A stretch of 17,519 nt of DNA from Saccoglossus kowalevskii. Lineage: Eukaryota > Hemichordata > Enteropneusta > Harrimaniidae. Below, in pieces: positions 1 to 9,657 of this stretch. Below the pieces are notes generated by a model. That model saw only the letters and a program-made list of their open reading frames with translations, was not told the DNA's origin and made no database searches. The stretch lies in NCBI RefSeq assembly GCF_000003605.2, contig NW_003141317.1, positions 239,664 through 257,182 of the forward strand, given 5' to 3'. Both the position numbers and the translations under genes were made by a program. The number at the start of each line of letters is the position of its first letter. The first letter of the stretch is position 1.

Positions 1-1059
1 AAATAAACCAGGTCCAAGCATATTATTATCATTGATAAACCTTTACATGTAGTTTGTGGCCTGTTATCAGAATTTTCATGCAATGCATAGCCACCACAGA
101 TGGCCGTATTTTATTGTTTGCAACCATATTTTGTAAAAGGGGGCCCCCTTCCAATGTAACTGCATTACTTCTGGACTAAGAAACTAACCCTATGGTCAGA
201 CACCTTTCAATGACAAAGCCAAGAAAAAATATTGCAGAAATTTATTGTTAGTTTTTATTCTGTTAACATATAATTTTTTGTTTATTCAAAATTTGTTGTT
301 TCAAAAGCGATTGTTTTGTCTTTGCTGTACTTCCTGTCTAGAAAGGCAGCAGTGTACATGTCTTATCAGCTGTGTGTAAACTACAAACAGATATCTTATC
401 AGTTGTTTGTAAATAGCAAATAAAGAAAGTGGCCCAACTTAAAACTATTTACCCTCAGTTCAGTTATGTTTGTAAACCATGCATATTAATGAGATGCACT
501 AGTTTGGTGTACACTGGATAAACAAAAACTTGGCCATTTGTTTGCACACAAGAAAAAAATCAGTTTACTTGTACAAGATATTTTTTTTCAATAAAATAAA
601 AACACCAATGTATGTAGCATGCCTTAGGGAGCTATTCGTGTGATTTTCAAAAAAAAAATGTGAAAAGTGCCCAAAAAACTATTCTGCACTTAGGTAAATG
701 ACAACGATGAGTCTATTGTCAAAGTAATACATTGCATTGATCGAGCATACAATATATGTTCGGTACTATATAGGACTGCCATGTATGGTTTATGTTTTTC
801 TCTGCAGTACCCAGCTTTTAAAAGTTCAAGTTCTCGGAACACTGCGATAAAGAATTTCCGTTTTCGACATTGTGAAATTCTTCCCTTTTTATGCTGTAGT
901 TTTACCAGCTTTTTTTTTATTGTTGATACCTGAGTTGTTGAACACGCTACATAATCTGGTCTGAAAAATAAAATGACGTGCATCAGGAACCCCTTATGTC
1001 TAATTTATGATCTTGAATTAGATCGTGAAATAAATTGATGTGTATATGTATAATACAAT
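1..1059. other. Non-coding stretch, no confident gene
   Basis: AT-rich DNA. It holds a perfect 14-bp palindrome AAGGGGGCCCCCTT (137-150) and a local duplication of TCTTATCAGYTGTKTGTAAA (361-380 and 394-413). A 97-codon minus-strand frame (690-983) is discussed as a weak exon candidate in the findings. Confidence 0.5.
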
Positions 1060-1206
1060 GTATGATGTATGTGTGAAGTTTAATTATGACTGATCCAGGC
1101 ATTTCTAAGATACAGTCCGGACGCACGCACGCACGCACGGAAGCACAGACGCACAAGGGTCAAAACATAAGTCCCCGTTTTCGAACTGCGTCCGAACGGG
1201 TACTAA
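1060..1206 (+). mobile_element. SINE- or LINE-like 3' tail with an ACGC microsatellite
   Basis: GTGTGAAGTTTAATTATGAC, then CATTTCTAAGATACAGTC, runs into (ACGC)4 (1121-1139). A hairpin follows, with CCCCGTTTTCG (1173-1183) pairing to CGAACGGG (1193-1200). This layout is typical of short retroposon tails in marine invertebrates. No pol III promoter boxes were found, so the class is uncertain. Confidence 0.4.
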
Positions 1207-2041
1207 TAAAAGGAAAATATATAGAGAATATAGAAAATGTTATCTTTTTATTGTAATGTTCTTATGTAATCGGTAATTATGAAAATTACTTATGGGTGCA
1301 TATGAATTAAAGTTCGTTAAGAATTATTCTTAACATGAATTTTTGAATTATCTTGTCATTATAAGTTTTTTCAGTTTTTTTTTTTGGCAGCTTACATATT
1401 TAATCTAAAATTCAACATATACAAAAATCATAGTATATGTTTTTAGAAAGAAATGAGTATATATGAGGGTATATTTAAAAAAAAAAACTTCACAGGAAAA
1501 TATTAGATTGCACGAATAAAAATATTTTTCGTTTTAGGCATAGAGGGCGCATTTTGGTTAACTATATATGTCTCGCAACCGGAGATAAAGTCCCATGTGT
1601 TAACGCCTTAATCAGTGTAAGTTAATAACACGTTTATCTTTAAAATTGTCCGTGACTTAATTTTTCCACATATGACATCGAATAAATAATATACAGTGTG
1701 TTGCAGAAGTAACATTTTCAGTTGACAATAAATTATAATTCATCATGCCAAACAACATTAAAAATACATGCTTTCAGCAACATTGCATCCTTAAAAGCAT
1801 GGTAGAGGGGGTTATGTAGGGGAGCACAGACAGCACATCGCAATCATTTTTCAAAAGATTATTAATTTTCCAAAACCGTTTTCGAAAATCTCTCTAAGAG
1901 CAAAAAGTTCTTCTTCAGTTCTAGAGTTGAAATAAAGTTTTAAATTCATATTTCCTTATACAGATTTCACCATTTCCACAATCACAGGCGTACGCAGATT
2001 ATTTCTGGTTTCTGTTTAGTTTATCGCTACAACACATGCAC
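1207..2041. other. Non-coding stretch, nothing recognised
   Basis: AT-rich sequence with homopolymer A and T runs. No open frame of note and no repeat that I could pair elsewhere in the window. Confidence 0.5.
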
Positions 2042-2193
2042 CATCCTGTACACAATACTGTAAAACCATTTATTTTCACTGACAATGAGTCTTTATGTAA
2101 TTGCACATGTTCACATTAATTTTACTTGTCAGCGAAACTAAAACGTGGTTGATTTACAGTAGACTGTGAAACAAATCTCTGCTGTACAGGATG
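2042..2193. mobile_element. MITE-like nested inverted repeat
   Basis: Outer arms CATCCTGTACA (2042-2052) and TGTACAGGATG (2183-2193) are perfect over 11 bases. Middle arms TACTGTAAA (2056-2064) and TTTACAGTA (2153-2161) are perfect over 9. Inner arms TTTCACTGACAA (2074-2085) and TTGTCAGCGAAA (2126-2137) match at 11 of 12. The whole 152 bases would fold into one long interrupted hairpin. No transposase is present. Target-site duplications are not evident. Confidence 0.55.
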
Positions 2194-3120
2194 CTTTCGC
2201 GCTTTCTGAGACCCAGTACTTTCCGGGAACTTAAAAAGTGTGTCAATTGATACCCATAAGTAGGAGGGATGTTTATATAACTGGCATATACAGAAAGTGA
2301 TTTATGTCTTTATTGTGTTATTATCATTGGTTTCATTATCATTGTTTTTATTTTACAAAAACACAGTTTGTGCTATAGATATTTTGATAAAATTCCAAAA
2401 ATTAAAGACCTCAAACTGCACTATGAGTTCAAGTTCAATTCAAAACTTAAATTAGAGTATTTGGACAAGTATTTGAAAAATGGTTCCATTTTTTTGCGAA
2501 TTTTGGCGTCCGAATATTGATGATCGTTTTGTGTTCTCGTTTGTTTGCTTTGATTCGCCTTAGTCAGGGAATTCATGCGTAAAATCATATTAGGCAAATC
2601 GGGCATATTCAAGTCATTAAATATTTTACATAATAGCCAAAGCCTTCAATAAAGCTTGTCCTAGAGTGCAGGTTTGAAGAGACACCACATTCGACAAAAT
2701 TGGAATAATTTTTACAAAAGCTTTGTTTAAAAAATTGATTCACGCAAATGCCAACACATATTGAAGTAAAAAACACTCAGAGATCGTAAAGCTCCGCCTC
2801 AAATGCAAATAACTTATCCTCAGGAGTACCTCTACCTTATTATTTTATTATGACCTACCAAGTGGTCTTATTTAGGTGATTTCTAATCAAGATTCCTCCT
2901 AAAATCTGATCGCCGAGTTTACGATATGAAGGCAGCCAATGCTAAAAACATTAAGGAAATTCACCGTTAACTCATAGAGTTATCTGGCGATGAATAGACA
3001 TTTATAACATCAAAGTCTCAACCAGTCTCATACCGATTGATACTTGTTTTCAAAGGCAATCCCTCCTGAAAATGACATGAGAATCATTCCAGATTTTCCT
3101 ATGTCAACCGCAAACACATC
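2194..3120. other. Non-coding stretch, nothing recognised
   Basis: It includes a 63-codon minus-strand frame (2421-2612) with no recognisable family, no clear splice signals and low-complexity flanks. I do not call it a gene. Confidence 0.45.
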
Positions 3121-3170
3121 TCTACCGAAATGTACATGGCTGGTTCTTTCTCAGGGGCAATTTCGGTAGA
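3121..3170. repeat. Hairpin with perfect 11-bp arms
   Basis: TCTACCGAAAT (3121-3131) and ATTTCGGTAGA (3160-3170) are perfect inverted repeats around a 28-base loop. No gene is nearby. Confidence 0.6.
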
Positions 3171-3223
3171 ACATTTCGCGAGAAGGCATCCATAACATTT
3201 TAAGTTATAAATAAAAAAAAATA

Positions 3224-3345
3224 CCCCAAATTCTTGTTTTTATAACAATCAGACCCACATCTCTTCCCAAAATTTAATGGGGTTGTCTTTGTGCTGAGGA
3301 CCAGCCCTGCAAGGAGAATCCATTCAAAACAAAATCAGATGACAT
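3224..3345 (+). repeat. Short dispersed repeat, copy A
   Basis: This shares, in order, CCCCAAATT, CACATCTCT-CCAAAATT-AAT and TTTGTGC followed by an AGGACC-like block with 6339-6465. It lies just before the decayed LINE at 3480-6320. It continues with CATTCAAAAC but lacks the GAGTTATC and ACAGACAGACG tail seen in copy B. Confidence 0.5.
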
Positions 3346-3485
3346 AATCTAGTGCAAAGAAGAACTTTTTAATCTATATATTTATTTTACATTTACTCCT
3401 CACCTTTAAATTCAAAATATTGCAAGTCTGACTTTTTTTAATAGATTAGAACATTTCTTAAAACATGGTGACATTATCGATCACT

Positions 3486-3932
3486 CTTGGAGATTCCAAT
3501 AGCCGAATTTATTTATATCTTCACATGATACAAACTTCAATGATGACATCTCCACTATACGTAATAATAGGGGTACACCAATTAATACATATTACAATAC
3601 ATAACTCTATTAGATTTATATCAAAGCTGTGATGTTAGGATACTAATTGGTAGAACTTCTGGAGATTGCACTGGCAACTATATATGATAATACTGTATTG
3701 TAATGGTATAAGTACCGTCGATTATGTCTTAGCCTCTTCTAGTTTACTGAACAATTTTGACGTTTTCAAAGTTCATGATTTCTCATACCTGTCATGCCAC
3801 TGTCAGATTTCATGTCTATATAGATTAGACACACATATTGAATCAGACAATGTCAACACTAATTATATGAATAGTTTGCCAAAAAATTGTGATAAACTGT
3901 CAATCTTTGACTATCAGGATAAATTAGCATGA
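3486..3932 (+). pseudogene. LINE endonuclease (APE-type) fragment
   Basis: GDSNSR at 3489-3506 stands for the GDFNAR block of APE-type endonucleases. IGRTSGDCTGNY (3646-3681) and STVDYVLASS are further conserved blocks of the domain's C-terminal half, in two different frames, so a frameshift lies near 3682-3700. The terminal catalytic SDH block reads SCH (3792-3800), so the catalytic aspartate is lost. The open stretch 3666-3932 is a surviving piece of this domain, not an independent gene. The family normally nicks target DNA for retrotransposition. Confidence 0.75.
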
Positions 3933-4176
3933 GAATACAAAAAAACAAATAAAATATTTACAAACAATCACTATAATGAAGATAAGAAGGGGATTAATGA
4001 AACCATAGATACAGATAATACAGCATATCAAACTTTAAAATGCAAGTACAAATAAACAAACATAATCCAAAAAAGAATGAGAAATGGTTTGAAAAAAATG
4101 CAATATTCTGAAAACAGTTGTAATTAAGACCGCAAGTGTATTATATCTATTTTAGGTTAAAATTAGAGAAAATTAC

Positions 4177-5095
4177 TTGTCCAAAAAAAGAAAAAAAAAT
4201 ATAAAGCACTATTTAAGAATAAAAGAATTAGAAGACTACTATGAAAAAATGAATAGAAATAATAGAGATGAAGATAACGATTTCCCACCCTCTAATTTAC
4301 CACCTTCTAAAATCAATGATCTAGAAAACCAACAAATGGTTCAGGGTGAATTAAATAATCCAATAAATGAGAAAGAAATCAAAATTGCAATTAAACAAAT
4401 TAATCAAATTGGCTTCTGGTCAGAAATGATTAAGTATATTCCGATTTTCTTGTAAATCCACTAAAAAATACTGATATTCGATCTAATTCTGAACGCAGGG
4501 ATCTGCCAAGATACGTAGAACATTTGTATCATTTCTCACATTAAAAAAAAAACGTGACAGATCATAGCCAGGAAATTGTAGAAGAATTAAAGTTTCTATT
4601 TGTATTGGAAAAACTTTTTGTAGCATAATTAAGAATAGACTCAGTCACTTCATTGAGACCAATAATCTTTTACATAAAAGCCAGGCAGGTGTTCGTAAAG
4701 ATCATCGTACTACAAACCAAATGTTTATTTCAAAAACTATTACCACCAAATACATGTAGTTGAGTGGTAAACTGTACACCTGCTTTATTGACTTTCAAAA
4801 CCCGTTTGATACAGTTTGGAGAAATGGCCACTTCGACAAATGCTGTTAATCCTATTCTATTTGATCTGTATATTAATGACCTACATAATTCATTAGATAA
4901 CTCTGTAGGGGATCAAGTAAAATAAATTCACTCTTATATGCAGATGATCTTGTATTAATCTCTTCAACAAACTCAGGTATGCAGAATGCTTTAGACAACC
5001 TTCAAAATTACTGTCACAAATGGAAGCTACAAAAACTAAAATTGTTATCTTTAGAAAGAGAGCATTGAAAATAACAGAAAGATTATATTGCAATC
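4177..5095 (+). pseudogene. LINE reverse transcriptase fragment
   Basis: The segment 4177-4455 contains the acidic linker and the motif-0-like INEKEIKIAIKQINQ that precedes the RT fingers. At about 4570-4740 one reads SHFIETNNLLHKSQAGVRK, an RT finger block. Motif A is CFIDFQNPFDTVW (4781-4819) and retains its aspartates. Motif C is YADD (4937-4948), followed by LVLISSTNSGMQNALDNLQ. The piece between motif A and LFDLYINDLHN (from about 4848) is far too short, so roughly 50 codons including the usual GVRQG block are deleted, with a frame change. The fragment therefore cannot be functional even though the YADD catalytic residues survive. Confidence 0.8.
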
Positions 5096-5229
5096 AACAA
5101 AATATTCCTAGTGTTCATAGAGTTACCTTTGTATAACCTTTGTATAAATGTGTACTTTACTGATACAAGAACAAAGCTATGTTTTATATAAACTAAAACA
5201 ATCGATACAATATAATCGATTAAATATAA

Positions 5230-6064
5230 AACATATATACATCTCATACATAAGGCCTACATAAAGCCAATCCTACTATATGGTTCAGATATTTGGGGGT
5301 ACTGGAATTCCCACTAAGGTTAAATGGGATGAAACCCCAACTGAAAAAAATCCCTTAAAATTTTACAAGCATCTATTGGGTCTGAACAAAGTCACTGCAA
5401 ATTTAGCATATAGAACTGAAAAAGAGAACTATCATTATTACTTGACGTCAAAACTAATCTGTTGAAATACTATTCATGAATTACAAATTTTCCCGAATAC
5501 AGCCTGGTAAAACAAGCATTTCATGAACAAAAACACTCTTATGGATTCTATCTGTGCAAAATATATTGAAATAAGAGAGTTTACAAAAAAAGATTTTTTT
5601 TTTTTCATCTTCATCAAACTCTTGAAATTATTTATAAAACATTAACATTAAATTTCTGGAGACAAAATATAAAGACAAAAAAAATGTGTTTGAGAATGTA
5701 AGCAGATTTTTAAAACAACTATTGTTTTAAATCTTACCTTGCTACATTAAATACCAAAGAAAGAATTATTATTTATAAATTTAGAGCAAATAACCACAAT
5801 TTAGCAATTGAGAAAGGAAGGCACACCCAGTCAAGGATGCCCTTAGAAAATAGAATTTGTGAAAATTGCTCGCCAAATGAGATTGAAAATGAATTACATT
5901 TTTTCAGAGGCGGCGACACGAAATTTTGCGGCTGCTCAATTTTGAAATCTAGACTCTCTGAAACAAAGCTTCCAAACATAGTTTTTCTATTTTACCCTAA
6001 ATATAATTTAGACCGACAACAAATCTTGACAGACATTGAATTCCCAGATAAAATCACCAATTAA
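5230..6064 (+). pseudogene. LINE ORF2 C-terminal fragment
   Basis: IKPILLYGSDIWGYW (about 5262-5310) and NPLKFYKHLLGLNKVTANLA are the conserved blocks that follow the RT thumb in this LINE group. FRANNHNLAIEKGRHT (about 5782-5830) leads into RICENCSPNEIENELHF, the C-terminal Cys/His-rich block. The last open segment (5837-6064) ends at TAA. Reading frames change at least twice between 5465 and 5758. No other gene is supported here. Confidence 0.7.
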
Positions 6065-6338
6065 TTCCAGAAACTTATATATCTACTTAAAAACATAGAT
6101 GAGAAAATGATCAAAAATATTGGAAGTTTGTAAACAGGTGCTTCACAACACGAAATGAAATTGCATAATTTTTCTCCCAATGCTACTTGTTTACTAATTT
6201 ACTAGTTTTTGTTACCCAGTTGTTTATTGCTAACAACTAACAGAAACGTTCCTTTTCTGAAGATGCAATGACATATTACTATATTACTATTATTATAACT
6301 ATATATAATTATATATAAGTTATGAGTGAAAAATCATT

Positions 6339-6465
6339 CCCCAAATTGACAACTTAATGCACATCTCTGCCAAAATTCAATAGATTCGTTTTGTGCCAAG
6401 ACCTCGCGTGAACGTCACGTCTATAACTTTTTGAGTTATCCTTCTTACAGACAGACGTAAACTAG
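6339..6465 (+). repeat. Short dispersed repeat, copy B, with an ACAGACAGACG tail
   Basis: This is homologous to 3224-3345. It continues into ATAACTTTTTGAGTTATCC and then ACAGACAGACG, a retroposon-like 3' end. It begins almost directly after the simple tail of the LINE. Confidence 0.5.
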
Positions 6466-9200
6466 AACGTGTTGTAAAATATACCCCATCATTACACGCA
6501 CCTCCACCCCCCCCCCCCTCCCGGATCTATCTGGGACAGGCCTCAGTTGAAATTCAGCGGAGCAATAAAACCACATTTCGTAGCATATGTGTGATTACAT
6601 CTACTATCTGGTTATAGTGCCGACTCTCGGTGGCGCTGTTCATGAAAACACACTCCCGAAGTTCAATTTTTAATGAAAAGAAGGTACTCGTAATGACGTT
6701 GTTTGGGCTGCTAGAAACAAAAAATAAGTGCAACCAAATTCTGTCTATCAAGTAATAGATATTTATTTAAATATCGGATAAGATGAGAACAACCTGTGGG
6801 AATGAAGCATGACACATTTCGTCTAGTTATCGAAATACCGGTATATAAGATTCATGTTACAGCTAAATTCAATTCTTTGGCTTGCACGACTAGCGAGACT
6901 GCGCAGTGACTTACAACGCTCAACGCATGTAAGAACCTATGGGGTCAGACTTAACAATTTTAGCCTCATTCTGGATAATATTGACAGCCATGGCAACGAC
7001 ATATCTCTTACACTGAGTTAAAGTGATTTACCCTGCAAAAACACAAATTGTCTGGACATGCACGGCTCGGGCTCGTGTTTGGTGCTGGCTCCTGGCGTAT
7101 TTATCATAAAATCCTCTTGTTTTGAATTCGAATTTTGAATTGTGTAAATTATGAATATTAATAAAGAAAAAAAGAATAGGTTTTCTGATAATATAAACCA
7201 CATTGACTTCAAATGATATTTCTTATGCCACCACGTGTTGTGGTCGTGATGTTTCAAGTCCGAAACCGATTACGTGAACATAATCTGTTTTGGAAAGCTG
7301 ATGTCTGGGTCACTGCCTTGAAACGGCTGGACCCCGCTGTGACTGACTGATGTCTCAGATGTTTTGGTCTCCTGCAGGCTATGTTTGTCATCATTTCGTT
7401 GCATTGCTAAAGAGTAAAGAAATCAAGAAAGGCATCAAAATATGCCCCGGCGTGATTAAGACTATTTGTGACTTCAAGTTGGGTAATCTTGAAACAGAAT
7501 ATCATTTTCTCTGGCGACCATTATAGCACAATACATTCAATTCATTGATGACAACTACGGGTAACCACATCCGAACGTTTATCTTTCGCTTTTGAGAAAA
7601 GAGAAGAACTATTAGGTGTGTTTAACGGAACACTATATTAAACACAACTGTGCTACTTCTGCGACTTCTCTCTCCTCGGCTTCTTTTGTTGTTTCGAACA
7701 CAGGGACGGAAGTCTAATAGTAACAATAACCCATTACTAGTATAACGCAGTGACCAACTTCTATAGCATAACGCTAGGTGTATTGTCGTTTTCTGATGCA
7801 ATACTCACGGTGTCTGTTTTTGGTGTAAAATGTTTTCGTAAAAATCACACCTAAATAAAAATCAGACCACGTAAACCCGAAAATGTTATCAAACTAAAAA
7901 TTAATTTCAAACAATTTTTCAGCAGAATAATCAGCAAGTGTGCAAATTTTCCATTTCAATTGTATGGTCGTTTTTTTTTGTGCTAAAGAATAGTTTTCCG
8001 ACGTTTGTGAATTCTCAAAGGGTTCGCTTCTATTTTGAATTAGTATTGGCTGCAGTGATTTAAATCAAGTCAAAATAATGGCGAATCTTATTTTCCCATC
8101 AATGCGCGCAAATTCAGACAATCAAATAATCCTTTTATTAGTTCCAAAACACCAATAAAGCTTCACGAATGCTCTCATGTTGGCTGCTAGGTACAAGCCG
8201 AGGGGCATGAATTAATTAAACGACGAAATCTATAACATAGAGGAACCAATTTTAAAATTGCGTTAGTTCACTATGCCAATATTATGTTGTTATTTGCCTA
8301 ATTATCGTGTTATTTATCACATTTTCAATGTGTCTCGAGAACTGGTTTCAGTCGTAATTAATGCACATGTAACATGCGATAAATTCTGCATAATTCTTGT
8401 TTCAACATAAATATGATAATTATCTAATTAGCATATTATTAACCGTGTTGTAATCATTTTCGAATGAACCAAAATCAATAAACTAATTTATATCACGGTA
8501 ACTAAGCACATATCACGTGTGTATTAATGCATATTGAAACACGGTTACTATTGACAACCAGAGTGTTTACACGTTTTGTATATGTCGCTAGGAACCCACG
8601 CCGAACACGACGTAACGGAACGACTATGGCGTTATAATAAGTTACAATCTATCCGCCATATCAATGAGCATTTTGTAACCAAGATTTACGACTAAAGATT
8701 TTTTTGGAGTTAATTATTGTTGGAAAAACAAAACAAAACATATACAGTTGAGCTCTGGAAATTGTCTCTCCCTTAATCATAGGCTTTAGTCAAAATGCTG
8801 CAAATTGATCGTTATCATCGTCAAACGAGTGTCACCACAGAACGTATACGTAAAACATATTTAAATTATTTTCATTCAAACTTAAACGAGAGGTTTTTAT
8901 TGTCCTCATCCAATCATATTTTAAAGTCGTTCATTTGTGTCCAAGTAAGCCGAATCCGTTCATGCGATTGGCCAAGCACGTAGACTTTGACAGCCGCTAA
9001 ATGTGTGTCGTCATTGCGCACTGCACTAGTTGACAGACTGGTTAAATTCAACTGCTACTAAAATTTTTGGTTAAAAACGCAAAATGGACGAAAACACATA
9101 TAATGTTTAATACTGATTTTGACCAAACATTTGATGAAACTTTACATTATGATCTATTATTACCTGCACACGCTATTCTTGAAGCACATAGCCAATTATT
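6466..9200. other. Long non-coding stretch with weak gene-like signals
   Basis: It holds a C-rich run (6503-6523), a TATA-like TATATAAG (6842-6849), a 79-codon minus-strand frame with one hydrophobic segment (7018-7257), a hairpin TGTGTTTAA/TTAAACACA (7617-7625 and 7638-7646) and an inverted pair TAACCGTGTT/AACACGGTTA (8440-8449 and 8538-8547). None amounts to a supported gene. Confidence 0.45.
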
Positions 9201-9440
9201 CGTTCAAAAAAACATTGACATTCTCTAATACGCATGTGCACTGATTGTTTTGGTACGTACACAACAACCACTGGGCATGCGTAGTAGTGTTTGCATTTTA
9301 CATCGAACAAATACCGTACAGTGTACTGCAAACTCAACGTATTTAGTTTTCGTTAAGACCTACTCCAGTTCGATCCTCTACATTGTATTACAAACGAAAG
9401 TTAAAAAAATATACATGCTTTTGTCCATATTGCATTTTTT
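9201..9440 (+). repeat. Left copy of a gene-flanking direct repeat
   Basis: This aligns by eye, with gaps, to 12577-12799. Shared blocks in the same order are CGTTCAA-AAAAA, CTAA..CGCATG.GCA.TGATT, GTACGTA, GCATGCGTAGTAGT and TCCATATTGCAT (9424-9435). It contains a 51-bp imperfect palindrome (9231-9281) centred on GTACGTAC. It begins about 220 bases downstream of the stop codon of the TPR-TIR gene. It could be an old member of a dispersed repeat family or the boundary of a duplicated gene unit. Confidence 0.6.
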
Positions 9441-9443
9441 AAT
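9438..9443 (-). promoter_or_regulatory. Candidate polyadenylation signal ATTAAA
   Basis: The minus strand reads ATTAAA about 215 bases after the TAG stop of the TPR-TIR gene, followed by a T-rich stretch. It lies at the edge of the left-hand direct repeat. A perfect AATAAA occurs only much further downstream (minus, 8901-8896). Confidence 0.3.
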
Positions 9444-9657
9444 TGCGTTCGATTGTCATTTCAAATGTATAAACGATTTATGTTCACGGCTACTTGAAAG
9501 AGTGTATAGTATATATGAAAATATATCTTTCAAGGAGAGTGGGCTGTATTCGATCTCAGTGATATGTCGCCAGATATTAAGTGTCATTTGTCTGTAAACA
9601 ATATCGTCAGACCCAATGCACCGCCATGGGAAGCCTACGTACAAGTAACATGACTAT

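Larger units (their letters stand above)
3480..6320 (+). mobile_element. Decayed, 5'-truncated non-LTR retrotransposon (LINE) with APE endonuclease and RT
   Basis: The order is the one expected for an APE-type LINE ORF2: endonuclease motifs (3486-3830), an RT N-terminal segment (4177-4455), RT motifs A and C (4781-4948), a downstream conserved segment (5230-5465) and a C-terminal Cys/His motif (5758-6064). A 3' untranslated region and a simple ATTACTATTATTAT-type tail end near 6320. Stops, frameshifts and an internal deletion break it throughout, so it is inactive. The start of the endonuclease domain and any ORF1 are absent. The clade (Jockey, CR1 or L2-like) cannot be settled by eye. Confidence 0.8.

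Noticed and set aside
137-150. Perfect palindrome AAGGGGGCCCCCTT
   Set aside because: It is a real sequence feature, but isolated and with no neighbouring partner or gene, so no function is claimed.
8795-8983. 62-codon plus-strand frame
   Set aside because: Short, no family, no splice or start support.
9250-9597. 115-codon plus-strand frame downstream of the TPR-TIR gene
   Set aside because: It starts inside the palindromic direct repeat, has no recognisable domain and overlaps the gene's probable 3' UTR on the opposite strand.
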